64,000 nt of DNA from Arthrobacter antioxidans (GCF_023100725.1 NZ_CP095501.1:3100001-3164000), one strand, 5' to 3'; counted from the first letter of the stretch, positions 8,918 to 18,564 are shown. A program made the numbers and translations. Notes: a model not told the origin generated them from the sequence alone.

Positions 8918-10629
8918 GCAGGACGCACCGCGGACGCCACCGCCCGGCGGACGCGCGCATGGAGGTCCCGGAGCGTCGAGCGCTCCGCCCGGACCTCGAG
9001 GATGGAGCGGCCCCTGATGGGCCGCTCCATCGCCGTATCCAGCTCCTCCAGCGTCGCCGCCCGCTCGTGGCGCAGCCCGTAGGCGGCGGCGAGCGCGGCG
9101 AGATCCACGGTGTGCGGCGTGCCGAACAGCCGCTCCACGGCGGGGCCGTAGCGCGCCGTGGTGCTCTCGGCCCCGTGCTCGAGCAGGCCGAAGATCCCGC
9201 CGCCGCCGTCGTTGAGGACCACGAGCTGCAGGTCGGGCTGCGGTTCGCCGCTGCCGAGCAGCAGGCCGCCGACGTCGTGCAGGAACGTGAGGTCCCCCAG
9301 GAGGGCGCGCGTGGGGATGCCCGCCGCGAGGGCCACGCCGGTCGCCGTCGAGATGGTGCCGTCGATCCCGGCGAGCCCGCGGTTGGCGAAGACCTCCAGC
9401 GGGTGCCAGTCCGTCGCGGCGACGAGGTCCACGTCCCGGATGGGGTTGGACGAGCCGAGCACCAGGTTCCCGTCCGTGTGCTCCCAGACGGCGTCGGCCA
9501 CGTGCAGGCCGGTGACGCGCTGCTCGTCCGCCAGCAGCGACTGGATCGCGGCCTCCGCCGCTGCGCCCGCCTCCCGCCAGGACCGCAGCCAGCCCTCCTC
9601 GCCGCGCCCCGCGAACGCGAGCAGCTCCGGCAGGGTGTCGATGATGCGCTCGGGGCGCCGCCCCTCCTCGAACCAGGCGACCGGCACCGGCAGGTACAGC
9701 GCGTGCTCGACGTCGGGCCGTGCCAGCAGCGCGGTGACCGGGCGGGACAGCGTGGGGCGCCCGAAGGTCACCACGCGCCTGACGGCGGGGCCGAGGTGCT
9801 CGAGGAGCAGCCGGTAGGGGGCGATGGCGCTGCTGCCGAACCGTGCGTTGGAGGACGGCTCCGCGAGCAGCGGGAGGCCCAGGTGCGCGGCGAACACCGC
9901 GGCGAGTTCCCCCGCTCCATGACCGGCGACGACGACGGTCCTGCCGGCGGGCCCCGTCGGGTCCACTGCACGGGCGGCGGGTGTCTCTTCCCGGGGGTCC
10001 GGGTCGGCGATGAGGGGGCGGACGCCGGGGGCCGGCTCGTCCCTGCTCCCGCCGGGCACCAGCGGATCGCGGAAGGCGAGATTGAGGTGCACGGGACCGG
10101 ACGGCCGTGCGGCCCGGCCGTCCACCGGATGCCCCAGGGCGGCGCGCAGGGCGTCCCCGATCGCGCCCGTCGGGTCCTCCCCCGCAGCGACGTCCGCGCC
10201 CGCGCGCACATGCACGCCGAACAGTCCCGGCTGCACCGTGGTCTGGTTGGCCCCGGTGCCGCGCAGCTCGCCCGGCCGGTCGGCGGAGATCACCACCAGG
10301 GGTACCGCGGCGTGGTTCGCCTCCATGACCGCAGGCAGGAGTTCGCCCACGGCCGTGCCCGACGTCGTCACCATTGCCGCCGGACGCTGCGCGCCGAGCG
10401 CCAGCCCCAGGGCGGTGAAGGCGCCGGACCGCTCGTCGATCCGCACGTGCAGCCGGACGAGGCCGGCCGCCTCGGCATCCGCGAGGGCGTAGGCGAGGGG
10501 GGCGCTGCGCGAGCCGGGGGCGACGACGACGTCCCTCACCCCGCCGGCCACGAGGGCGCGGACGGCACGTGCGGCCGAGGCCGAGGAGTCGAGGGGTGTC
10601 GCTGCGGGTCCGGTCGCTGGGTCTGTCAC
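8914..10629 (-). CDS. menD: SEPHCHC synthase (menaquinone)
   Basis: A 571-residue thiamine-diphosphate enzyme joining 2-oxoglutarate and isochorismate to 2-succinyl-5-enolpyruvyl-6-hydroxy-3-cyclohexene-1-carboxylate. The N-terminal pyrimidine-binding region has [14 protein letters not shown] and [14 protein letters not shown] (catalytic Glu), with [16 protein letters not shown] after it; the C-terminal cofactor-binding region has [15 protein letters not shown] and the metal-binding [13 protein letters not shown] ... [10 protein letters not shown]. Normal family length. It is convergent with and overlaps the ABC ATPase by four bases. Product feeds MenH/MenC; menC lies 2.3 kb away on the same strand. 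Confidence 0.94.
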
Positions 10630-10706
10630 CGTTCCATCCTTCCACCCCGACGCCGACGCGCCCCCACCAGGGGGTGGGGGCGCGTCATGCTACCGGGTGT
10701 CGGCCG

Positions 10707-12872
10707 CTACTTGCCGTCGCGGCCGCCGCGGACCTCGTTCGGGTTGCCCTTGGGTCGCGGCTTGCCGGGCTGCCGCCCACGCCCGCGGCCCGAGTGGTCC
10801 TCGTCGCGGCGACCCTCGGACGCCTTGTAGACCTGGACGACCGACGGGCGTGGCAGCGCGGCGTCGCCCTTGCGCGGGGTGCCGCCCAGCGGCACGTAGT
10901 CGGGGAACAGCGAGGACTGCGCCGCCCAGTCGCCGTCCTCACCCGGGTGCTGCACCGCCACGAAGACGCTGCCGTCCTGGTCGTGGATGATCGGGCCGCA
11001 CGTCTCGGCGTCGCGGGGCACGGCGAGGAACTGCTGCACGCGGCCACGCTCGGCACCCTCGAGCCCCACCTTGAACAGGCCGTCGGCGAAGCCCACCGTG
11101 CTCGGCTGGCCGTCCGTCGAGATCCACAGGTTGCCCGCCGAGTCGAAGGCCACGTTGTCGGGGCAGGAGATCGGGGAGACCTTGTCCGTCGGGTAGCCGG
11201 CGAAGTAGGTGGAGGGGTTGCGGGCCGGATCGCCGCAGACGAGCAGCAGGTTCCAGGTGAAGCGCGTCCCGGTCGCGTTGCCGCCGGCCTCCGTGAGTTC
11301 GACGACGTGCCCGTCGCGGTTCGCGGTGCGGGGGTTGGCCTCGTCGGCGACGGCGTTGGTGCCGACGCCGCGGTTCGTGTTGTTGGTGCACGCCACGTAG
11401 ACCTTCCCGGTGCGCGGGTTCGGCTCGACGTCCTCGCACCGGTCCATCTTGGTGGCGCCCATCTTGTCCGCCGCGATCCGCGTGAAGACGGCGACCTCGG
11501 CCGCGCTCATGCCCGCGACCACGGACTCGTTGTCGACGAGCAGCGGCAGCCACTCGCCCACGCCGTCGAACGCGCCGTCGGACGGGAGCGTGCCCGTGCC
11601 GTTGATCTCGGCGACGGAGTTGCCCTGGAAGCGGGCCACGTACAGCGAGCCCTCGCTCAGCAGGGTCATGTTGGCCTTGCGCGCCGCGGGGCTGCTGCCC
11701 GGCTGGACCTTCTTCGTGGACACGAACTTGTACAGGTAGTCGAAGCGCTCGTCGTCGCCCATGTAGGCCACCACGCGGCCGTCGGCGGCGACGGTCACGT
11801 TCGCTCCCTCGTGCTTGAAGCGTCCCAGCGCGGAGTGCTTCCGCGGCGTCGATGTGGGATCGAACGGATCGACTTCCACGATGTACCCGAAACGGTGCTT
11901 CTCGTTCTCGTAGCCCGCATTGCGGGTGTCGAAGCGGGGCTCGTCGATCTCCCAGCCGCGTGCCGTCGGCTTGCTGGTGATGCCGTAGCGGCGGTCGCCG
12001 TCGCTGGTGCCGGCGGCCACGAAGTAGCCGTTGAAGTTCTCCTCGCCGGAGAGGATCGTGCCCCACGGGGTGGTTCCCCCCGCGCAGTTGCCGAGCGTGC
12101 CGAGGATACTGCGGCCGGCCGGGTCGTCCTTGGTCTTCAGCAGGTCCGACCCGGCGGCAGGGCCGGTCACCTCGTAGGCGGTGGTGGTCAGATAGCGGCG
12201 GTTGAGCGGGGCGCCCTGGACGTAGGACCACGGCTTGTTCCGGTTCTTGCGCTCGAGTTCGACCACGGACAACCCATGGGCCGCCTTGCCGATGCCCCGG
12301 ACCTCCGCCGCGGGCATCGTCGGGGGCACCATGATGTTCTCGTTCGTGTACTCGTGGTTGGCGAACAGCACCGCACGGCGGCCCTTGCTGCCCTCGATCT
12401 CGATGACGTCGGTGTAGTCGCAGTTGTAGCCGAACTGCAGCGCCTGCGCGGCGGCGGTCTGCTGGTTCGCGTCGAAGGCCGGCGACGTGTGGAAGATCGG
12501 ATCGCCCCACCGGATGACGGGCTTCCAGCCGTAGCCCTGCGGCACGGTCATGTCGTCCACGAGCGCGTCCACGGGTGCGATGGCGTTGAAGGCCAGTGCG
12601 TTCGACGCCCCGGGCCCACCGGGCGCCGCGACGGCGGATCCGGCCCCGGTCTGGGAACCGACAAGGAGCGTCAGGGCACCCGCCGCTCCCGTGCCGAGGG
12701 CGCTGCGGCGTGAGAACTCACGCGAGACGATGTCCCGGAAGTAGTTGTTGCCCGACGTGTTGCAGACGGCGTCGGCACAGGCATTGTCACACTTCAGGGC
12801 GCATGTGACGGCGCTGCGTTTTCCCTTGGTGTGGCCGAGCATGGGCAGCAGGCGGCGCGCGGTGTCAGTCAT
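10707..12872 (-). CDS. phoX: PhoX family alkaline phosphatase, Tat-exported
   Basis: A 721-residue PhoX (DUF839) phosphatase, a secreted Ca/Fe-dependent enzyme that releases phosphate from organic esters. Around residue 55 a twin-arginine motif SRRSALGTG precedes a hydrophobic stretch (AAGALTLLVGSQTGAGSAVAAP), so export is by the Tat route, as known for PhoX. The early cysteines (CALKCDNACADAVCNTSG, 26-43) are typical of actinobacterial PhoX. Metal-site segments such as LFANHEYTNENIM, TILSGEENFNGYF and YVACTNNTNRG are visible. A PHO box 77-94 bases upstream and a long stem-loop in the presumed leader suggest induction under phosphate limitation. Confidence 0.92.
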   Translation of the reverse strand: MTDTARRLLPMLGHTKGKRSAVTCALKCDNACADAVCNTSGNNYFRDIVSREFSRRSALGTGAAGALTLLVGSQTGAGSAVAAPGGPGASNALAFNAIAPVDALVDDMTVPQGYGWKPVIRWGDPIFHTSPAFDANQQTAAAQALQFGYNCDYTDVIEIEGSKGRRAVLFANHEYTNENIMVPPTMPAAEVRGIGKAAHGLSVVELERKNRNKPWSYVQGAPLNRRYLTTTAYEVTGPAAGSDLLKTKDDPAGRSILGTLGNCAGGTTPWGTILSGEENFNGYFVAAGTSDGDRRYGITSKPTARGWEIDEPRFDTRNAGYENEKHRFGYIVEVDPFDPTSTPRKHSALGRFKHEGANVTVAADGRVVAYMGDDERFDYLYKFVSTKKVQPGSSPAARKANMTLLSEGSLYVARFQGNSVAEINGTGTLPSDGAFDGVGEWLPLLVDNESVVAGMSAAEVAVFTRIAADKMGATKMDRCEDVEPNPRTGKVYVACTNNTNRGVGTNAVADEANPRTANRDGHVVELTEAGGNATGTRFTWNLLLVCGDPARNPSTYFAGYPTDKVSPISCPDNVAFDSAGNLWISTDGQPSTVGFADGLFKVGLEGAERGRVQQFLAVPRDAETCGPIIHDQDGSVFVAVQHPGEDGDWAAQSSLFPDYVPLGGTPRKGDAALPRPSVVQVYKASEGRRDEDHSGRGRGRQPGKPRPKGNPNEVRGGRDGK

Positions 12873-12882
12873 GGAGGTACCT

Positions 12883-12921
12883 CTCGACAGGATGAACAGT
12901 GTTCGTCCTCACCCTGTCGAG
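12883..12921 (-). promoter_or_regulatory. stem-loop in the phoX leader
   Basis: CTCGACAGG (12883-12891) pairs perfectly with CCTGTCGAG (12913-12921); with one or two bulges the stem extends outward over GGTACC and GGCACC. Inside the loop is a second palindrome, GAACAGTGTTC (12894-12904). It lies 11-49 bases upstream of the phoX start and may be an operator or an mRNA structure. Confidence 0.5.
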
Positions 12922-12948
12922 GGCACCTGAACATCCGCGGTGCCCGTC

Positions 12949-12966
12949 GGTGAACCCCCGGTGAAC
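12949..12966 (-). promoter_or_regulatory. PHO box upstream of phoX
   Basis: On the minus strand GTTCACC occurs at 12966-12960 and again at 12955-12949, an exact 11-base period, with GGGG between. This is the direct-repeat unit of the PhoP (RegX3/PhoP) binding site known from Streptomyces and mycobacteria. Further degenerate units (GGCACC, GTTCAGG) continue toward the gene. Confidence 0.75.
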
Positions 12967-12982
12967 GGGACCGGAACACGCA

Positions 12983-14014
12983 TCAGCGGGGCTCTGCCGC
13001 GGCGAGCACCCCGTAGCACCGCGCCAGGCGATCCAGCCACCAGCTCCGCCGCTCCTCGCCGGCCGCGTAGCGTTCCAGCCGCTCCTGGGAGACCTCGACG
13101 TCCCGCACCGGGAGGTACCCGTGCTCGGGGACGAGGGAGTCCTCGACGACGTCACCGCCCATGAGCGAGACCGTCGCGAGGCCGCACGCGTACGGCAGTG
13201 CCGGGAGCGCGGCGGCGAGGGCCACGCCGGCGCGGATGCCCACGGAGGTGTCGAGGGCGGAGCTGACGACGGCGGGGAGCCCGGCGCGGCCGATGATGTC
13301 GAGGGCCCTCCGCACACCGCCGAGCGGCGGAGCCTTGATGACGAGGACGTCGGCCGCGTCCTCGCGTGCCACCCGCAGGGGATCCTCCTGGCGCCGCACG
13401 CTCTCGTCCGCCGCGACGAGGACCCCCTCCCCCCGGCGGCGCAGTTCGAGCCTGACCGCGCGGAGCCCGGGAATGTCCGCCACCGGCTGCTCCACGTACT
13501 GCAGACCGAACCGGCCGAGGGCGTCGAGGGCGTCGAGGGCCTCGTCCACCGTCCACCCGCCGTTGGCGTCGATCTTGATGCCGGCGTCGGGGAGGAGGCG
13601 GCGCACCTCGGTGACCCGCGCCACGTCGTCCGCGAGCGACTGCCCCCGCTCGGCCACCTTCACCTTGACCGCGCTCACGGTCCCGAACCGGGCCAGCACC
13701 CCCTCGACGTGGGCCGCACCGACGGCCGGCACCGTCGCGTTCACCGGGACGGCGGACCGCACCGGCTCCGGGAAGCCGTGCCACGCCGCTTCGAGGGCGC
13801 CCGCGAGCCATGGAGCGGATTCGGCGTCGTCGTACTCCAGGAACGGGCAGAACTCACCCCACCCGGCCGGCCCACGGACCAGCAGGGCCTCCCGGACGAG
13901 GACGCCGCGGAACTTCACGCGCATGGGCACCGAGACGATCCGCGCTGTGGCCGCCACCTCGTCGAGGGTCGGCAGGGGGAGGGTGTCCGGCGGGGGCGGG
14001 TCCGAGGTGTGCAC
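12983..14014 (-). CDS. menC: o-succinylbenzoate synthase
   Basis: A 343-residue enolase-superfamily dehydratase that makes o-succinylbenzoate from SHCHC in menaquinone synthesis. Catalytic lysine lies in AVKVKVAE (KxK motif) and the metal ligands in IKIDANGGW (Asp), YVEQPV (Glu) and VAADESVR (Asp-Glu); the second catalytic lysine is in VLVIKAPPLGGV. GTG start at 14014. It is 111 bases from phoX on the same strand, with the PHO box between, so it is probably not in the same regulon. Together with menD, menF and menG it covers much of the pathway; menB, menE and menA are absent from the window. Confidence 0.9.
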   Translation of the reverse strand: MHTSDPPPPDTLPLPTLDEVAATARIVSVPMRVKFRGVLVREALLVRGPAGWGEFCPFLEYDDAESAPWLAGALEAAWHGFPEPVRSAVPVNATVPAVGAAHVEGVLARFGTVSAVKVKVAERGQSLADDVARVTEVRRLLPDAGIKIDANGGWTVDEALDALDALGRFGLQYVEQPVADIPGLRAVRLELRRRGEGVLVAADESVRRQEDPLRVAREDAADVLVIKAPPLGGVRRALDIIGRAGLPAVVSSALDTSVGIRAGVALAAALPALPYACGLATVSLMGGDVVEDSLVPEHGYLPVRDVEVSQERLERYAAGEERRSWWLDRLARCYGVLAAAEPR

Positions 14015-14112
14015 GCCCTCAGGCTACGGGAGCCGTCGGCCCCCGCGTCGGCCCCCGCGGAGGTCACGGGGCGGTGACGGGGCCGGGCGGATCGTATGGA
14101 ACGATGGACGGG

Positions 14113-15027
14113 ATGACGTCCCAGCGAACCTCTTCCGGATCGGCGCGGGCAGCACGATCGCCGCTGTTGTTCGTGCTGGCCGCCGTCTTCTGCGCGTCGG
14201 CGCTCGGCTGGACCTACTGGGCCTTCGTCAGGACCACCAGGGGCCAGTTCGCGGACGAGTCCGCCTGGCGGGAGGCCGACGTCGCCGCGCCCGACACCCA
14301 GCTCCCCTTCCTGCGGTTCCTCGACACCCTGCCGCTCGTCTCGGTGGTCCTCGCGGCCGCCGCCATCCTGTTCGTCGCCGTGGTGCGCCGGCGGATCGCG
14401 GCCGCGGTGACCGCCGTCGGCGTCATCCTCGCCGCGAACCTGACCACGCAGCTGCTCAAGAACATCGTGTTCGACCGCCCGGACCGGGGCGTGGCGACAC
14501 TGGCCTTCAATTCATTACCCTCAGGGCATACAACGCTCGCGGCGTCGGCGGCGGCCGCCGTCTTCATCATCGTGACGCCGCGCTGGCGGCCGTTCGCAGC
14601 GGCTGCCGGCGGCGCCTACTCGGTCCTCGCGGGCGCAGCCACGTTCATCAACCTCTGGCACCGCCCGGCGGACGTCGTCGCCGCGCTCCTCGCCGTCGGG
14701 ACGTGGACGCTCATCGGCGGCCTGATCATCATGCGGACCGGCGACCACTGGAACAACTGGCACGGTTACGGAGCGCACTGGGCGTCCTCACGCGGTTGGC
14801 TGGTGGTCTGCTGGGTGCTGGGGATCGGCGGGCTTGCGCTGTCCATGGTGCTCTACCTCTCCGTCCTGGCCATCGGGCCTGCCCCTGAGCCCGGCACCGC
14901 GAACATCCCGCTGTTCTTCTGGTGGGGGCTCACCTGGATCATCGGTGCCGGCTTCGCCCTTGCAGCCGCCGCGGGGTGGCTCTTCTCCGCCCAGGCCCGC
15001 GTGGCCGCCCCGTCCCGCATCCCTTAA
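14113..15027 (+). CDS. PAP2 family membrane phosphatase
   Basis: A 304-residue membrane protein with an N-terminal transmembrane helix (about 16-36), further helices and the PAP2 acid-phosphatase motifs KNIVFDRPDRG, LPSGHTTLAASA (catalytic His) and the degenerate third motif NLWHRPADVVAA (His and Asp). Such enzymes dephosphorylate lipid phosphates such as phosphatidate or undecaprenyl diphosphate at the outer face of the membrane. Two ATG codons compete, at 14104 and 14113; the second has GGAACG at a better distance and is chosen, weakly. The C-terminal third adds two more hydrophobic segments beyond the core domain. Confidence 0.8.
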   Translation: MTSQRTSSGSARAARSPLLFVLAAVFCASALGWTYWAFVRTTRGQFADESAWREADVAAPDTQLPFLRFLDTLPLVSVVLAAAAILFVAVVRRRIAAAVTAVGVILAANLTTQLLKNIVFDRPDRGVATLAFNSLPSGHTTLAASAAAAVFIIVTPRWRPFAAAAGGAYSVLAGAATFINLWHRPADVVAALLAVGTWTLIGGLIIMRTGDHWNNWHGYGAHWASSRGWLVVCWVLGIGGLALSMVLYLSVLAIGPAPEPGTANIPLFFWWGLTWIIGAGFALAAAAGWLFSAQARVAAPSRIP

Positions 15028-15132
15028 CACCTCCGGCACGGCCGCGCACGTCCTTTCGGGGGGTCCGCGGGACATTGCCGCGCCGGGGCGGTGGTGCAAC
15101 GCTGGCCGGACCAGCGACGAGGGAGATGATCG

Positions 15133-16281
15133 ATGAAAGCCATGGCGTACCGCGGCCCGTACAGGATCCGGGTCGAGGAGAAGCCGATGCCCACGATCGA
15201 GCACCCGAACGACGCCATCGTCCGGGTGACCACGGCTGCGATCTGCGGCTCCGACCTGCACCTGTACCACGGGCTCATGCCGGACACCCGCGTGGGCACC
15301 ACGTTCGGGCACGAGTTCATCGGCGTCGTGGAGGAGGTGGGGCCCTCGGTCCAGCACCTGACGCGCGGGGACCGCGTGATGGTCCCCTTCAACGTCTACT
15401 GCGGGTCCTGCTACTTCTGCGCCCGCGGCCTCTATTCGAACTGCCACAACGTGAATCCGAACGCGACGGCCGTGGGCGGCATCTACGGCTACTCGCACAC
15501 GTGCGGCGGGTACGACGGCGGCCAGGCCGAGTTCGTGCGGGTGCCCTTCGCCGATGTCGGGCCCACGATCATCCCCGACTGGATGGACAGCGAGGACGCG
15601 GTGCTGCTCACCGACGCCCTGGCCACCGGGTACTTCGGGGCGCAGCTCGGCGGCATCGGCGAAGGGGACACCGTGGTGGTGTTCGGCGCCGGGCCCGTCG
15701 GACTGTTCGCCGCCAAGTCGGCCTGGCTCATGGGCGCCGGAAGGGTCATCGTCATCGACCACCTCGAGTACCGCCTGGAGAAGGCCCGCGTCTTCGCGCA
15801 GGCGGAGACGTTCAACTTCGCGGAGTACGACGACATCATCGTGGAGATGAAGAAGACCACCGACTACCTCGGGGCCGACGTCGTGATCGATGCGGTCGGG
15901 GCGGAAGCGGGCGGCAGCTTCCTCCAGCAGGTGACGGGGACCAAGCTCAAGCTGCAGGGCGGCTCCCCCGTGGCCCTGAACTGGGCCATCGACTCCGTGC
16001 GCAAGGGAGGCACGGTGGCCGTCGTCGGGGCGTACGGGCCGATCTTCAGCGCAGTGAAGTTCGGGGACGCGCTCAACAAGGGCCTGACGCTGCGCATGAA
16101 CCAGACACCGGTGAAGCGGCAGTGGCCCCGCCTGTTCGAGCACATCCGGAACGGCTACCTCAAACCCAGCGACATCGTCACCCACCGGATCCCCCTGGAG
16201 CACATCGCCGAGGGGTATCACATGTTCTCGGCGAAGCTCGACGGGTGCATCAAGCCCCTCATCATCGCGAACCCCAGCTAG
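15133..16281 (+). CDS. zinc-dependent alcohol dehydrogenase (formaldehyde dehydrogenase-like)
   Basis: A 382-residue medium-chain dehydrogenase/reductase. Catalytic zinc ligands appear in ICGSDLHLYHG (Cys) and GHEFIG (His-Glu); the structural zinc site has the four cysteines in CGSCYFCARGLYSNC. The NAD-binding fold has VVFGAGPVGLFAAKS. The lengthened C-terminal region and the ANPS end resemble the glutathione-independent formaldehyde dehydrogenase branch, but the alcohol substrate is unknown. ATG at 15133 follows GAGGGAGATG. It is followed after nine bases by a small membrane protein gene that probably shares its transcript. Confidence 0.85.
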   Translation: MKAMAYRGPYRIRVEEKPMPTIEHPNDAIVRVTTAAICGSDLHLYHGLMPDTRVGTTFGHEFIGVVEEVGPSVQHLTRGDRVMVPFNVYCGSCYFCARGLYSNCHNVNPNATAVGGIYGYSHTCGGYDGGQAEFVRVPFADVGPTIIPDWMDSEDAVLLTDALATGYFGAQLGGIGEGDTVVVFGAGPVGLFAAKSAWLMGAGRVIVIDHLEYRLEKARVFAQAETFNFAEYDDIIVEMKKTTDYLGADVVIDAVGAEAGGSFLQQVTGTKLKLQGGSPVALNWAIDSVRKGGTVAVVGAYGPIFSAVKFGDALNKGLTLRMNQTPVKRQWPRLFEHIRNGYLKPSDIVTHRIPLEHIAEGYHMFSAKLDGCIKPLIIANPS

Positions 16282-16290
16282 GAGAGCACC

Positions 16291-16884
16291 ATGAGCGCCC
16301 CCACACCCCCCACCCCCTACGTCGCGAACAAGCCGAAGGACATCCCGAGCCCCGCGGCCCTCCGGGCGAGGATCCCGGGCTGGGGCGTGGACCTCGATCC
16401 GAAGGACCGGCCCTCCTACCCCCGCGAGGTGTTCGATCCGGCCGGCACCGGAGCCCACTGGGACTACCCCGAGGAGCAGCAGGAGCGTGAGGGCCGGGAA
16501 CGGTCGATCGAGCACGGGCAGCTGACTCCGGTCTTCGGGACGAGCGCACCGCTGCACGGCGTCTCGGGCAGCATCCGGCGCTACGCATACCGGTACGGCG
16601 AGGGCCGGGCCGCGCACTGGCTGATCCTCATGGCCGGCGACCGCGTGGATGCCTGGGGCGCGCACCTGAGGTCCCTCGCGTCACTGCGCCCCGACGATCC
16701 GGTCACCGAGACGGGCGTCCTCGCGGAGGGGCGCCGGCATGGCATCGCCTCGCGCATCGGCAGGGGGCGGGTGGATGTGAACCATCTCTGGCTGGACCCG
16801 GTCGTCGTCGCCGGACCGTGGGTGGCCGCGGCGGCGGGGACGGCCGTGGTGGTGCGGGCGATCGCCCGGAGGACACGGCGCTGA
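16291..16884 (+). CDS. conserved hypothetical protein with C-terminal membrane segment
   Basis: A 197-residue protein I recognise only as a recurrent companion of ADH genes of this type. The N-terminal half is Pro- and Trp-rich (VANKPKDIPSPAALRARIPGW, WDYPEEQQERE). The middle has the conserved-looking LTPVFGTSAPLHGVSGSIRRYAYRYGEGRAAHW. A single hydrophobic helix (VVVAGPWVAAAAGTAVVVRAIA) lies at the C-terminus, followed by Arg residues, which suggests a cytoplasmic domain anchored by its tail. The start is ATG at 16291 behind GGAGAG. Function unknown. Confidence 0.7.
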   Translation: MSAPTPPTPYVANKPKDIPSPAALRARIPGWGVDLDPKDRPSYPREVFDPAGTGAHWDYPEEQQEREGRERSIEHGQLTPVFGTSAPLHGVSGSIRRYAYRYGEGRAAHWLILMAGDRVDAWGAHLRSLASLRPDDPVTETGVLAEGRRHGIASRIGRGRVDVNHLWLDPVVVAGPWVAAAAGTAVVVRAIARRTRR

Positions 16885-16923
16885 CGCCGGGAAGACTCTC
16901 CATGCCCGGTCGACGGCTTCATC

Positions 16924-16951
16924 GGGTGGGCATGTTCGGGGATGTCCACTC
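16924..16951. repeat. REP-like palindromic repeat, copy 1 (divergent)
   Basis: A 28-base imperfect palindrome, beginning GGGTGGGCATGTTC and ending ATGTCCACTC, 22/28 identical to the consensus GAGTGGGNATGTTC-GAACATNCCCACTC built from this and the copies at 59926 and 60726. It lies between the convergent ends of the hypothetical gene and the MFS gene, a typical place for REP elements. Confidence 0.5.
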
Positions 16952-17030
16952 AACACCCCCGTCCACCGGGAGGACCCGCGGGTGCGGCAGGAACGGGACC
17001 CATCGACGACGACGCCGCACGGCCCGCACC

Positions 17031-18260
17031 TCAGCCCCGGGACCGCGCCGGTTCGGCCGATCCCGGTGCTGCCCGCGGGATCCAGTACCAGAGGACCCCG
17101 GCCCCGAGGAAACCGAGGACGGCCGTCGCCCAGATGCCGGCCGACAGGGTGGCGAGGGCGGTCACCAGGGCGAGCAGTCCGGGGCCGGCCATGGTCCCGA
17201 CATCCGTGAACAGGCGCCAGATGCCCAGGAACTGCGGACGGCCGGGCGACGGCGAGAAGTCCGCCCCGAGCGTCATGACGATGCCCGAGCCGATGCCGTT
17301 GCCGAACCCGATGAGCAGGGCCACCAGGAGCAGGCCCGCCGCATCCCCGGTGAGGGGCAGCAGCGTGAGGGCCACGCCCATGATGAGCATGCACGGGACC
17401 GCGATCCAGCGGCGGCCCCGGACGTCCATGACCTTGCCGGACGGGTAGAAGATCAGCATGTCGATCGCACCCGACAGACCGTAGATCAGGGCCGTGGCGG
17501 ACGCGTCCAGGCCGATGTTCTCGGCCCACAGCGGCAGGACCGCCTGCCGCGTGGCGCGTACCGCCGCGATCAGCAGGACTCCGATGCCGACGGTGAGGAA
17601 GATCCGGGCGTGACTGCGTATCAGGGAGCGCACCGTCGGTGGGGCGAGTGCGGCCTCGATCGGCGTCCGGGCCGTCATCGCGACCCGCCCCGGGGCGTCG
17701 AGCTCGGGGACACGCCAGCTCAGGGCCGCCGCGGCGAGGCTCGCCACCCCACCCACCCAGTACGCGCCGTCGAGCCCGACAGCGCTCATGGCGAGGGCCG
17801 CCGCGAACGGCCCCGCGAAGACCCCGATGCGTGTGACGCCCCCGAGCGTGGACAGCGCCCGGGCGCGGAAGTGCACGGGCACGGCCTCGGTGAGGTAGCT
17901 CTGCCGGGCGAGTCCGAACACCGCACCCGCCATCCCCACCATGAAGACGGCGGCGGCGAAGACGGGCAGGGTGGGGGCCGCGAGCGCGAGGAACATGGCG
18001 GCCGCGCACCAGAGCGCCGCTCCCACGAGGGCCTTCCGTTCGCCGAATCGCGTGGCGATCAGCGTCGCCGGGACGTTGGTGACGAGGGAGCCGATGCCCG
18101 AGAGCGTGATGACCAGGGCCGCCGTCGCCACGTCCGCGCCGAGGTCGCGCGCGGTCAGCGCGATGACCGGCAGGATGGCGCCGGTGGCGACCCCGTACAG
18201 CAGCGACGGGCCGTAGGCGCCGACGGCGATCGCGCGGAGGTCGAAGGTTTCCTGGGGCAC
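17031..18260 (-). CDS. MFS transporter
   Basis: A 409-residue, twelve-helix major facilitator. The cytoplasmic loop motif between helices 2 and 3 reads ATRFGERKALVGAAL, and a related loop in the second half reads GKVMDVRGRRWIAVP. The substrate is unknown; most relatives are drug or metabolite exporters. I set the start at the GTG at 18260 because TACGCT, a good -10 box, ends six bases before it, the arrangement of a leaderless actinobacterial message. An in-frame ATG at 18341 would add 27 polar residues unlike the family N-terminus. It is convergent with the gene pair upstream in the window. Confidence 0.82.
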   Translation of the reverse strand: MPQETFDLRAIAVGAYGPSLLYGVATGAILPVIALTARDLGADVATAALVITLSGIGSLVTNVPATLIATRFGERKALVGAALWCAAAMFLALAAPTLPVFAAAVFMVGMAGAVFGLARQSYLTEAVPVHFRARALSTLGGVTRIGVFAGPFAAALAMSAVGLDGAYWVGGVASLAAAALSWRVPELDAPGRVAMTARTPIEAALAPPTVRSLIRSHARIFLTVGIGVLLIAAVRATRQAVLPLWAENIGLDASATALIYGLSGAIDMLIFYPSGKVMDVRGRRWIAVPCMLIMGVALTLLPLTGDAAGLLLVALLIGFGNGIGSGIVMTLGADFSPSPGRPQFLGIWRLFTDVGTMAGPGLLALVTALATLSAGIWATAVLGFLGAGVLWYWIPRAAPGSAEPARSRG

Positions 18261-18564
18261 CCGTCCAGCGTAGTGGGCAGGGCGACCGCCCGTCGTTCCG
18301 GTCGGGACAGCACCGGCAGGCGCACTGCGTCGTCGTACCATCGATCCGGCCTTGCACGGGCGCGACTGCTCCACGCGGTGCCCGGCCCCGACCAGGTGTT
18401 CCACCGCGGTGAGCTCGCCGTGCTCGGGCAGGGGGATCCGCAGGTGACGATCGACATGCCGCGTCACGCAGCCATCACGCTCATATCCCTGTGTGCACCA
18501 GGCGGAGTCCGGTGGAACTCGGGGCTCCACTACCCCTCCACAATGGCACTCCCGCCTCGATTAT
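18261..18564. other. intergenic region between MFS and DUF222 genes
   Basis: No convincing gene. It holds the leaderless promoter of the MFS gene at its left edge and leads into the LexA-like box on the right. One plus-strand frame (about 18355-18480) is open and reads smoothly (HAVPGPDQVFHRGELAVLGQG) but has no start and I recognise no family; it may be a gene remnant. Confidence 0.4.

Noticed and set aside
10569..12713. A 714-codon open frame on the plus strand opposite phoX and another long one opposite menG/reductase (2834-5260)
   Set aside because: They are mirror frames of genuine genes in very GC-rich DNA; their translations are low-complexity Arg/Gly/Ala/Val sequences without any domain.
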